A program made the translations under genes and the position numbers. Under the pieces are notes generated by a model. It worked only from the letters and a program-made list of their open reading frames with translations. It was not told where the DNA came from and did no database searches. Positions 8,778-15,794 of a DNA stretch of 64,000 bases are shown here, in pieces; position 1 is the stretch's first letter, and each line of letters starts with the position of its first letter. Origin of the DNA: Paenibacillus brevis (GTDB taxonomy: Bacteria > Bacillota > Bacilli > Paenibacillales > Paenibacillaceae). The stretch lies in the NCBI RefSeq assembly GCF_018919145.1, contig NZ_JAHLQJ010000019.1, positions 1 through 64,000 on the forward strand, read 5' to 3'.

Positions 8778-8778
8778 T

Positions 8779-8828
8779 AAAAGAACAAGCGCTCCTCACG
8801 TATTGTGCGAGGGCGCTTATTCTTGTTT
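8779..8828 (+). terminator. Orphan terminator-like hairpin upstream of pdxK
   Basis: AAGAACAAGCGC pairs with GCGCTTATTCTT, with an inner CTCAC/GTGCGAG stem and TGTTTTC after it. Neither flanking gene ends here, so it either stops read-through from repeat B or is part of the pdxK leader. The rest of the 429-base gap (8573-9001) holds repeat B copy 2 and an AT-rich stretch with a possible -10 (TACAAT, 8945-8950). Confidence 0.5.
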
Positions 8829-9001
8829 TCAAGATGATGCAACCACTGGGTTGCATGGGAGTATCAATCTAATATAACTGATTATGACTCTATTCAATTT
8901 GAAAAAAACGATAAAATAATTCGTGAATTCTTTGAAAATAATGCTACAATGGATTGCAGAATCAAGCTTAGCTTTTTGCTACGCTAAATGCAAAGGGGAG
9001 C

Positions 9002-9823
9002 ATGACCATGACTAAAATTGTTAAAACTTTAACGATTGCCGGAAGTGATTCCAGCGGTGGTGCAGGAATCCAGGCGGATCTGAAAACGTTCGAGGAGTAT
9101 GGCACCTATGGTTTCAGCGCCTTGACGACGATCGTAACCATGGATCCGGACCGTGGTTGGCACCACAGTGTGTATCCGGTAGAGGCGTCGCTGGTAGCGG
9201 AGCAGCTTAAGACCGTGTTTGCCGGAGGTCCGGTTGACGCAATGAAGACAGGAATGCTGGGCAGTGTAGCTATTATTGAAGTCGTTAAAAGCTGCATCGA
9301 ACAGAACAAGCAAAAAAATGTTGTAATTGATCCGGTAATGGTATGCAAAGGGGAAGATGAAGTACTCAACCCTGAGAGTGCAGATGCAATCCGGGATTTG
9401 TTGCTTCCACTCGCTACTGTTGTTACGCCAAACTTGTTCGAAGCAGGCGTGCTGTCCGGCAAGGGAAAACTGGTTAATCTCGATGATATGAGGGAAGCCG
9501 CCAAGCTTATCCATGATCGTGGCGCTGCGAATGTTGTCATTAAGGGCGGAAAGGCACTAGAAGGCGACAAAGCGATCGATCTGTTCTATGACGGCACGGA
9601 ATTTGTCATATTTGAGACAGAAAAGATTGAGCCAGCTCATAACCATGGTGCGGGCTGCACATTTGCAGCAGGCGTTACAGGAGGACTTGCTCAGGGCTTG
9701 TCCGTAAGAGAGGCGGTTGCTAAAGCCAAGGATTTTGTTACGGCGGCAATTAGAGCAGGCTATGCATTCAATGAATATGTCGGACCGGTATTCCATGGCG
9801 GATACCGATTGGGCCAAAAATAA
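9002..9823 (+). CDS. pdxK: Pyridoxal/pyridoxine kinase, ThiD-type PdxK
   Basis: 273 residues of the ribokinase-like fold. It phosphorylates vitamin B6 vitamers for the salvage route to pyridoxal phosphate. The N-terminal substrate motif GSDSSGGAGIQADLKTF, VIDPVMVCKG, TPNLFEA and the C-terminal anion-hole motif HGAGCTF are all present. The segment MDPDRGWHHSVYP and the VMVCKG run resemble B. subtilis PdxK more than HMP kinase ThiD. Two starts are possible, ATG 9002 and ATG 9008; AGGGGAG is better spaced for 9008. A strong terminator follows, so this is a single-gene unit. Confidence 0.88.
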   Translation: MTMTKIVKTLTIAGSDSSGGAGIQADLKTFEEYGTYGFSALTTIVTMDPDRGWHHSVYPVEASLVAEQLKTVFAGGPVDAMKTGMLGSVAIIEVVKSCIEQNKQKNVVIDPVMVCKGEDEVLNPESADAIRDLLLPLATVVTPNLFEAGVLSGKGKLVNLDDMREAAKLIHDRGAANVVIKGGKALEGDKAIDLFYDGTEFVIFETEKIEPAHNHGAGCTFAAGVTGGLAQGLSVREAVAKAKDFVTAAIRAGYAFNEYVGPVFHGGYRLGQK

Positions 9824-9841
9824 TCCAGTCTTTTCATTAGG

Positions 9842-9882
9842 AAACCGGTTCTGCAGGCAATCTGCAGAACCGGTTTTTTTAT
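9842..9882 (+). terminator. Intrinsic terminator of pdxK
   Basis: AAACCGGTTCTGCAG and CTGCAGAACCGGTTT form a near-perfect stem with a short loop and a run of seven T. Confidence 0.93.
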
Positions 9883-9918
9883 TTATATAATTCCAATATA
9901 AATAATATGAATTAATGC

Positions 9919-9947
9919 TTGTGAGTTGAAATTTCCTGTGCTATCAT
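9919..9947 (+). promoter_or_regulatory. SigA-like promoter of the DUF427 gene
   Basis: TTGTGA (9919-9924), 17 bases, TATCAT (9942-9947). The palindrome at 9953-9974 starts at the expected transcription start. The same arrangement occurs at 11759-11813. Confidence 0.55.
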
Positions 9948-9952
9948 TCATA

Positions 9953-9974
9953 TTATGATAACAAATTATCATAA
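9953..9974. promoter_or_regulatory. Putative IclR operator site 1
   Basis: A perfect 8-base inverted repeat, TTATGATA-N6-TATCATAA. The 19-base core TGATAACAAATTATCATAA matches CGGTAACAAGTTATCACAA at 11795-11813 in 15 of 19 positions. The adjacent IclR gene is the obvious candidate to bind both. Binding is inferred. Confidence 0.6.
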
Positions 9975-9997
9975 TATGATATTTAGGAGGGAAGGAT

Positions 9998-10837
9998 ATG
10001 GGGAAATCTGCAGCAAAGACGGAAGCCGTCTGTACGATTTCTAAGCCGGGCCTGGCACTGAAAGCAGACTTGAACCCAAGATGGGTGAGAGTCCTTGTTA
10101 ACGGAATTACGGTGGCGGACAGCAAATCGGTGATTACCTTGCACGAGCGCGGGCACTTGCCGGTGTATTATTTTCCGGAGCAGGATGTCAGAACGGATTT
10201 GCTGACTCGTTCCGAGACGGCCAGTTACTGCCCGAGGAAGGGAGATGCCGTCTATTTCCACTTGCAGGCCGGTGAGAGAACCGTTGAGGACGCTGTCTGG
10301 AGCTATCCGGATACCGTGTCCGGAAGCGAAGCGATTCAGGGTTACTATGCTTTTTACTGGAATAAAGTAGATCGCTGGCTGGAAGAAGAAGAGGAGATCT
10401 TTGTGCACCCCCGCGATCCTTACAAGAGGGTTGATGCCATTCAAAGCTCCAGACATATTGAGATCATCTTGAACGGACATAAGCTTGCTGAAAGCCGCAG
10501 GCCTGTCATTGTCTTCGAAACCGGCGTTCCTGTCCGCTATTACTTGCCTCCAGAAGATGTAAGTGCTGATTTGCTGGAGACTTCCGATTTGCATACCAGC
10601 TGCCCTTACAAAGGAACCGCCTCCTATTGGCATGTGCTTCTCGAGGATCGGAAGCATGAGAATCTGGTATGGAGCTACCTGGATCCAATTCCGGAAATTC
10701 CGAAAATCAAAAATCTGTTATCCTTTTATAATGAGAAGGTGGAGGTTTTTGTGGACGGAGAGAAGCAGCCCGAGCCGGCTTGGTATCGTTCGGCCCTTGA
10801 TTTTTTTGATGCGTCCGAGGTGCGGAGAGATCAATAA
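9998..10837 (+). CDS. Protein with two tandem DUF427 domains
   Basis: 279 residues built from two copies of the DUF427 domain, each with RVLVNG/EIILNG, YYFPEQDV/YYLPPEDV, TASYCPRKGDAVYFHL/TSCPYKGTASYWHV and VWSYPD/VWSYLD motifs, then GYYAFYWNKVD and LLSFYNEKVEVFVDGE. The function of DUF427 is unknown to me. The gene is preceded by a promoter and palindrome matching those of the ABC operon at 11759-11813, so it is probably coregulated with the catabolic island and may act on a related small molecule. AGGAGGGAAGG precedes the ATG. A small terminator follows. Confidence 0.8.
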   Translation: MGKSAAKTEAVCTISKPGLALKADLNPRWVRVLVNGITVADSKSVITLHERGHLPVYYFPEQDVRTDLLTRSETASYCPRKGDAVYFHLQAGERTVEDAVWSYPDTVSGSEAIQGYYAFYWNKVDRWLEEEEEIFVHPRDPYKRVDAIQSSRHIEIILNGHKLAESRRPVIVFETGVPVRYYLPPEDVSADLLETSDLHTSCPYKGTASYWHVLLEDRKHENLVWSYLDPIPEIPKIKNLLSFYNEKVEVFVDGEKQPEPAWYRSALDFFDASEVRRDQ

Positions 10838-10884
10838 CCTGTGGCTGCCAATCGTCAAATGAATCTGAGCCTGAATGGATCGTT

Positions 10885-10913
10885 GACCGACCTGTATGCA
10901 GGAGGTCATTTTT
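10885..10913 (+). terminator. Terminator after the DUF427 gene
   Basis: GACCGACCTG-TATG-CAGGAGGTC hairpin followed by ATTTTT. Confidence 0.7.
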
Positions 10914-10959
10914 AATTTATGATAGTTGTAAAGTTACATAACAGGGGAGCCCACTATAC

Positions 10960-11739
10960 GTGCAGAAAATGAATGGTACACAGACCTTAAGCCGCGCTAT
11001 CGATATTTTATTTGCCTTATCGGAAGCGAACGGAACATTGACGGTTGGGGAGATTGCCCAAAAAGTGAATATACCGGAAAGCACGACCTACCGGTTCCTT
11101 CAGACGCTGGAGCGAAGCGGAATCGTAGAACGGCGGGGCAAGAGCCGCATTGGCCTGGGATTGCGTATTTTTGATTTGGCCCGCAGCTTGAATGAACAGG
11201 TTCATCGGGATCTGCTGACGTTCGCACTGCCGATCATGGAGAAATTGACGGACGAGACGGGGGAGACCTCGGTCTTGTTTGTGGGAAGCGGCAATCAAGC
11301 GATTTGTATACAGCGTGTGAAGAGCAGCCAGCTAATTCAGTTCTCCATTGAGAATGGCCGAGTGCTGCCGCTGCATTTAGGGGCCTCGGGCAAAAGTATT
11401 CTGGCGTTCGAGAATGATAAGCGGATAGAAAGCGTAATGGAAATGCTTCCTTCCGCGTTTGAGCGTGAAAGACTGCAGAAGGAATTGAATGAAATTCGGC
11501 TGCAAGGCTACAGCTTTACCAATGGAGAGGTGGATTCCAACGTGTTTGCCGTTGCCGCTCCCATTCTGGATGCCCATGGGATGATCATCGCCAGCCTGGC
11601 GATCTGCGGTCCTAATTTTCGCTGTCAAGCCGGACAGGAGGCCGGATTTGTCAGAAAAGTTTGTGATTCGGCAGAGAGGCTGTCCCGGAAATTAGGGAAT
11701 CCGGAAGACGATATTGTAGATATCAGTAAATTCCGATAA
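10960..11739 (+). CDS. IclR-family transcriptional regulator
   Basis: 259 residues. The N-terminal winged helix (about 6-65) has LTVGEIAQKVNIPESTTYRFLQTLERSGIVER, typical of IclR. The C-terminal IclR effector domain (about 80-250) includes GETSVLFVGSGNQAICIQRV, LHLGASGKSILAF and VDSNVFAVAAPI. The GTG at 10960 has AGGGGAG 10 bases upstream. Its gene lies between two promoters that carry matching palindromes, so it probably controls both the DUF427 gene and the importer/catabolic operon. The palindromes sit at the transcription starts, which suggests repression relieved by the substrate or an intermediate. The effector cannot be read from the sequence. Confidence 0.88.
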   Translation: MQKMNGTQTLSRAIDILFALSEANGTLTVGEIAQKVNIPESTTYRFLQTLERSGIVERRGKSRIGLGLRIFDLARSLNEQVHRDLLTFALPIMEKLTDETGETSVLFVGSGNQAICIQRVKSSQLIQFSIENGRVLPLHLGASGKSILAFENDKRIESVMEMLPSAFERERLQKELNEIRLQGYSFTNGEVDSNVFAVAAPILDAHGMIIASLAICGPNFRCQAGQEAGFVRKVCDSAERLSRKLGNPEDDIVDISKFR

Positions 11740-11758
11740 GTTTAGTGTAATTTAAGGA

Positions 11759-11787
11759 TTGACAAAATAGATTACCCATAATATTAT
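11759..11787 (+). promoter_or_regulatory. SigA promoter of the ABC importer/catabolic operon
   Basis: TTGACA (11759-11764), 17-base spacer, TATTAT (11782-11787). The -35 is consensus. The likely start near 11794 coincides with the putative operator. Confidence 0.75.
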
Positions 11788-11794
11788 TGTTACA

Positions 11795-11813
11795 CGGTAA
11801 CAAGTTATCACAA
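11795..11813. promoter_or_regulatory. Putative IclR operator site 2
   Basis: CGGTAACAAGTTATCACAA, 15 of 19 identical to the core of site 1 at 9956-9974. It starts 8 bases after the -10 element; site 1 starts 9 bases after its -10 by the same measure. The position suits repression. Confidence 0.6.
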
Positions 11814-11842
11814 TTTAATAATTGGACTGACCATTTATATGG

Positions 11843-11893
11843 AGGTCTTGTTTTCCGATTAGGGAGAACAGGGCCTTTTTGGTTTTCTTTTTA
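11843..11893 (+). promoter_or_regulatory. Terminator-like hairpin in the operon leader (possible attenuator)
   Basis: AGGTCTTGTTTTCC can pair with GGGAGAACAGGGCCT, followed by TTTTTGGTTTTCTTTTT. GACC at about 11829 could instead pair with GGTC in the left arm. It lies between the promoter and the first gene, so it would cut transcription unless bypassed. Confidence 0.45.
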
Positions 11894-11941
11894 CCTTTAT
11901 TCTTACTTTTTCAATAAGATTACTTATAAGGAGTGGGAAGC

Positions 11942-12757
11942 ATGTCGTTAACCGCCGTTGAATTTAAAGAAGTCACTAAAAAATATGGAACGGAGACTGT
12001 ATTGGACAATTTTTGTCTTTCGGTTCCCGAGGGACAAATCGTGACGATTATCGGCCCATCCGGCTGCGGGAAAACGACGCTGCTTAAAATGATTAACCGT
12101 CTGATCGAGCCGGACAGCGGCAGCGTATGGGTCGAGGGGAAGGCCAATGGCAGCGTAGATCCCGTACTGCTTCGCAGAAATATCGGCTATGTCATTCAAC
12201 AGATCGGCCTGTTCCCGCATATGACGATCGAGGAGAATATTGCCGTAGTTCCCAAGCTTAAGGGGGAAGAGAAACGGGTCAGGCTGCGGAAGGCAGCCGA
12301 ACTGCTTCATTTGATCGGACTTGAGCCGGATTCCTATCGACGCAGATATCCACATGAATTGAGCGGCGGACAGCAGCAAAGGGTAGGGGTTGCAAGGGCG
12401 CTGGCGTCAGATCCTTCAATTATTTTAATGGACGAACCGTTCAGTGCTTTGGATCCGATCAGCAGGGTTCAGTTACAGCGGGAATTGATCAAGCTGAATG
12501 AACGGTTGAAGAAGACGATTATTTTCGTCACGCATGACATTGATGAAGCCTTGAAAATTGCTGATCAAATCATTCTCATGCGAGACGGGACGGTGGTGCA
12601 GAAAGGGAGTCCTGAACAGCTGCTTCAATCTCCGGAGAATGACTTTGTGACAGAGTTTCTCGGAAACGAACGGTTCGGGCGGCCTGAGCGCTCGGAAATC
12701 GTCCCTTTCAAAGCAAGGTATGACGGACTGAGGCAGAGGGCGGGAGGGATGGTATGA
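11942..12757 (+). CDS. ABC transporter ATP-binding protein, OpuC/ProV-type (quaternary amine uptake)
   Basis: 271 residues. It has Walker A GPSGCGKTT, Q-loop YVIQQIGLFPHMT, signature [15 protein letters not shown] and Walker B IILMDEPFSALDP followed by the H-loop VTHDIDEA. The IGLFPHMTIEENI run is typical of the glycine betaine/carnitine/choline branch. It lacks the C-terminal CBS pair common in osmosensing OpuA and OpuC ATPases, so it is more likely a nutrient importer than an osmoregulatory one. ATG 11942 with AAGGAG 8 bases upstream is chosen over GTG 11933. Its end overlaps the permease start by 4 bases (ATGA). Confidence 0.88.
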   Translation: MSLTAVEFKEVTKKYGTETVLDNFCLSVPEGQIVTIIGPSGCGKTTLLKMINRLIEPDSGSVWVEGKANGSVDPVLLRRNIGYVIQQIGLFPHMTIEENIAVVPKLKGEEKRVRLRKAAELLHLIGLEPDSYRRRYPHELSGGQQQRVGVARALASDPSIILMDEPFSALDPISRVQLQRELIKLNERLKKTIIFVTHDIDEALKIADQIILMRDGTVVQKGSPEQLLQSPENDFVTEFLGNERFGRPERSEIVPFKARYDGLRQRAGGMV

Positions 12758-13404
12758 GCTTGTTCTGGGATACGCTTAGCGCGGATTGGGAGCAAATATT
12801 ACAAAAAACGGGGGAACACATCTATCTGTCGGCCATCTCTGTTCTGATTGCTTGCCTGATTGCAGTCCCCCTTGGCATCTATCTTACCGGTCGTAAACGG
12901 ATAGCGAATGGCATCATTACTGCCGTCTCCGTCATTCAGACGATTCCTAGCCTGGCTCTTTTTGGATTCATGATTCCGCTTGTAGGGATCGGTCCCAAGC
13001 CTGCAATCATCGCACTCACTTTATATGCACTGCTGCCAATGCTGCAAAATACGTTCGTAGGTATTAACGGGGTCAATCCTGCACTGATCGAAGCGGGGAC
13101 GGGAATGGGGATGACCCGGCTCCAGATTTTGCGGATGATTCAACTGCCGATTGCCCGAAGCGTGATTCTGGCGGGTGTAAGGCTGGTCGCAGTTCAGACA
13201 GTAAGTATGGCAACTATAGCGACATATATTGCGGCAGGCGGATTGGGTGATATCATTACCCGGGGAATATCGATGATTAATACAATCACCATTCTGGAGG
13301 GAGCGATTCCCGTCTCCTTGCTGGTGATCATCGTAAATCTGGGACTGCTTGGAATTAACCGGTTGCTGACGCCGAAGGGGCTTAGGCACCTGAACAAATT
13401 TTAA
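12754..13404 (+). CDS. ABC transporter permease, OpuCB-type
   Basis: 216 residues with about five to six transmembrane segments. It contains the inner-membrane permease EAA-like loop (EAGTGMGMTRLQILRMIQLPIARSVILAG) that contacts the ATPase, and the family run VQTIPSLALFGFMIPLVGIG. Length and motifs match OpuCB/OpuCD-type permeases for quaternary ammonium compounds. Only one permease gene is present, so it probably works as a homodimer. Start and stop overlap with the ATPase gene suggests translational coupling. Confidence 0.88.
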   Translation: MSLFWDTLSADWEQILQKTGEHIYLSAISVLIACLIAVPLGIYLTGRKRIANGIITAVSVIQTIPSLALFGFMIPLVGIGPKPAIIALTLYALLPMLQNTFVGINGVNPALIEAGTGMGMTRLQILRMIQLPIARSVILAGVRLVAVQTVSMATIATYIAAGGLGDIITRGISMINTITILEGAIPVSLLVIIVNLGLLGINRLLTPKGLRHLNKF

Positions 13405-13436
13405 TTTCCGCTGGGAGAAGAAAGAGGAGGAGAACG

Positions 13437-14369
13437 ATGGGAAAAATGGGGATGCAAAGCAAGTCAGGACTTTTCGCAAGAGGATTCATATTATTTGCGG
13501 TATTTATTACAGCATTCGCGGGGCTGGTTGGCTGCTCTACCTCAAAAGCCGCTGAACAAGGCAAGATCATCGTTGCGACCAAAGGATTTGCAGAATCCGA
13601 TATTTTAGCGAATGCGCTCAAGCTGCTGATCGAGAATGACACCGAATTGGCGGTGGAAGTCAAAACGTTGGACAACAAATTGCTCTGGGAAGCAATCGGC
13701 CAGGGGGATGTGGATGCTTATGTGGAATATACCGGCACGGCCTTGCTGAACATCTTGAAGCAAGAGCCGGAATTCGACCCCGAAGCAGCCTATGAGAAGA
13801 CGGTGCGGCTTCTGAAAGAGAATAATCATTTAATAGCCCTTGATCCGATCGGGTTCAATAATACGTATGTGTTCACGGTACGTAAGGAGGTCGCGGACCA
13901 ATACGGCTTGAAGACGGCGACCCAATTGGCTGAGCATTCCGGGGAGCTTGTCTTCGGGAGCAGCCAGGAATTTCTGAACCGGCCCGATGCTTGGCCGTAT
14001 GTAGAGGAAATCTATCAGCCGAAGTTCAAGGAGATTAAGACTATCCAGGAGGTATCCCTTCAGTATAAGGCGGCTGAGCAGAAGCTGATTGATGTGTTCC
14101 TGCCCTATTCCACGGACAGCAAGCTGCTGAATGATCAGTTGGTGACGCTTGAGGACGACAAGCATGTATTCTTGCCGTACGATGCCTTCCCGATTGTGAG
14201 GGAAGAGACGCTCAATGAATATCCAGAACTGGAGAAGACGCTTAATGCGTTGGCCGGCAAGATCGATGAAGCGGTGATCCAGCGCCTGAACCTGGAAGTG
14301 GAGCAGAATCGGCGTCCGCCTCTTGATGTGGCGAAGGAATGGCTGAAATCCGAAGGATTTATCCAATAA
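13437..14369 (+). CDS. Substrate-binding lipoprotein, OpuCC/OsmF-type (quaternary amine or betaine)
   Basis: 310 residues. A lipoprotein signal sequence ends at LVGC (lipobox, Cys about 33), so the protein should be anchored outside the membrane. The mature part matches the glycine betaine-type solute-binding domain (VATKGFAESDILANALKLLIE, DAYVEYTGTALLNIL, PLDPIGFNNTYVFTVRK-like region). Relatives bind trimethylammonium compounds; the bacterial ergothioneine binding protein EgtU belongs to the same broad group. With the enzymes downstream, a histidine betaine is a reasonable ligand, but the binding residues were not verified. GAGGAGGAG precedes the ATG. Confidence 0.85.
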   Translation: MGKMGMQSKSGLFARGFILFAVFITAFAGLVGCSTSKAAEQGKIIVATKGFAESDILANALKLLIENDTELAVEVKTLDNKLLWEAIGQGDVDAYVEYTGTALLNILKQEPEFDPEAAYEKTVRLLKENNHLIALDPIGFNNTYVFTVRKEVADQYGLKTATQLAEHSGELVFGSSQEFLNRPDAWPYVEEIYQPKFKEIKTIQEVSLQYKAAEQKLIDVFLPYSTDSKLLNDQLVTLEDDKHVFLPYDAFPIVREETLNEYPELEKTLNALAGKIDEAVIQRLNLEVEQNRRPPLDVAKEWLKSEGFIQ

Positions 14370-14398
14370 GCGCGGAGCGCAAGGAGAGGTGAACTTGA

Positions 14399-15760
14399 AT
14401 GAGCAAAGGGAATGCCAGGCAATTGATATTGGGAGCGATGATGTTCTTCCCGGCAGGAGAGCATATCTCCAGTTGGAGGCATCCGGTCTCGGAGGCTGAA
14501 CGTCTGCTCGATTTCGACTATTACCGGAACATCGTGGAGACTGCAGAACGCGGGAGATTCGACATGTTCTTCTATGCGGATGAACTGTATGTGTGGGACC
14601 GGTTTGAATCCAGCGTTGCCCAGGCGAACAGCATTCGACCCGAGCCGTTTACGCTGTTGTCTGCCTTGTCCGTCGTGACTAAAGATATCGCGCTTGCCGC
14701 TACCGTATCGACGACATATAACGAGCCTTATCATATCGCCCGCAAGCTGGCAACCTTGGATTATATCAGTAAAGGTCGGGCAGCGTGGAATATCGTAACC
14801 TCGCAAACGGACGAGGAAGCCCGAAATTTTGGCAAAGATAGGCACCTGCAGCATGAGCTCAGATATGAACGAGCGAAAGAATTTGTAGATGTGACCCGCG
14901 GGTTGTGGGATAGCTGGGAGGAGAATGCCCTTCTGTTCAACAAGCAAACTGGGCAATTTGCCGACAGATCGAAGCTGCACAGCCTGGACTATAAAGGGCA
15001 ATTTTTCAATGTTCATGGCCCTCTGAATATTACGCGCCCTCCCCAAGGGCATCCCGTATTGGTCCAGGCCGGAGCTTCCGAAGCCGGGAAGGAGGTCGCG
15101 GCAGCTACGGCGGAGCTTGTATTCGCTCCCGGCGGCTCGCTGGAGGAAGCGCAGCGCCTGTATCGCGATTTGAAGGGGAGACTCGGAAAATACGGCCGCT
15201 CGGAGCACGAATTGAAAGTGCTGCCTTATCTCATCCCGGTTATCGGCCGGACGGCCGATGAGGTAGCCGAGCGTGTCGCCATCGTGGAGGACCTGACGCC
15301 GGAATCCCTGGGGCTCGATTTGTTGTCCCACTATCTGGGGCGGGATGTCTCGGGTTATCCGCTGGACCAGCCTCTGCCCTTCATTCCCGAAATCGACGGC
15401 TTCAATCAGAGCCATACCAATCTGCTGAAGATTCGGGAGTGGATCCAGGAAGAGAATTTGACCCTGCATCAGCTCTACAAACGGGCGGCCAATCAGCGTG
15501 TCTTCGGCGGCACGCCGGAACAAATCGCGGATTACATTGAGGAATGGTTTACGAAGGAAGCCGCCGACGGCTTCAATGTTGCTTTTCCTCATCTCCCGGG
15601 TGCCCTGCATGATTTCGTCGAGCTGGTTGTACCGGAGTTGCAGCGCAGAGGTCTTTTTAAAACGGAATATACGCCCGGAAACTTCCGCGACAAATTGGGG
15701 CTCGCGAAGCCTGCCAATCGGTTTGCGGCGGCCCGGGACAAGGAAAGCATCCGTATATGA
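14399..15760 (+). CDS. FMN-dependent monooxygenase, NtaA/SnaA/DszA family
   Basis: 453 residues of the bacterial luciferase-like TIM-barrel class. Family features are LGAMMFFPAGEHISSWR near the N-terminus, the ETAERGRFDMFFYAD segment, SVVTKDIALAATVSTTYNEPYHIARKLATLDYIS and GRAAWNIVTSQ, then VLVQAGASEAGKEVAA for flavin phosphate binding. Relatives use reduced FMN and oxygen to cleave C-N or C-S bonds. No flavin reductase gene lies in the operon, so reduced flavin must come from elsewhere. Placed directly after the importer genes, it may process the leaving group or a sulfur compound from the substrate. The actual substrate is unknown. Confidence 0.85.
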   Translation: MSKGNARQLILGAMMFFPAGEHISSWRHPVSEAERLLDFDYYRNIVETAERGRFDMFFYADELYVWDRFESSVAQANSIRPEPFTLLSALSVVTKDIALAATVSTTYNEPYHIARKLATLDYISKGRAAWNIVTSQTDEEARNFGKDRHLQHELRYERAKEFVDVTRGLWDSWEENALLFNKQTGQFADRSKLHSLDYKGQFFNVHGPLNITRPPQGHPVLVQAGASEAGKEVAAATAELVFAPGGSLEEAQRLYRDLKGRLGKYGRSEHELKVLPYLIPVIGRTADEVAERVAIVEDLTPESLGLDLLSHYLGRDVSGYPLDQPLPFIPEIDGFNQSHTNLLKIREWIQEENLTLHQLYKRAANQRVFGGTPEQIADYIEEWFTKEAADGFNVAFPHLPGALHDFVELVVPELQRRGLFKTEYTPGNFRDKLGLAKPANRFAAARDKESIRI

Positions 15761-15794
15761 AACGGAGAGCACCTTACCTGCAGAAGGGAGTTGA

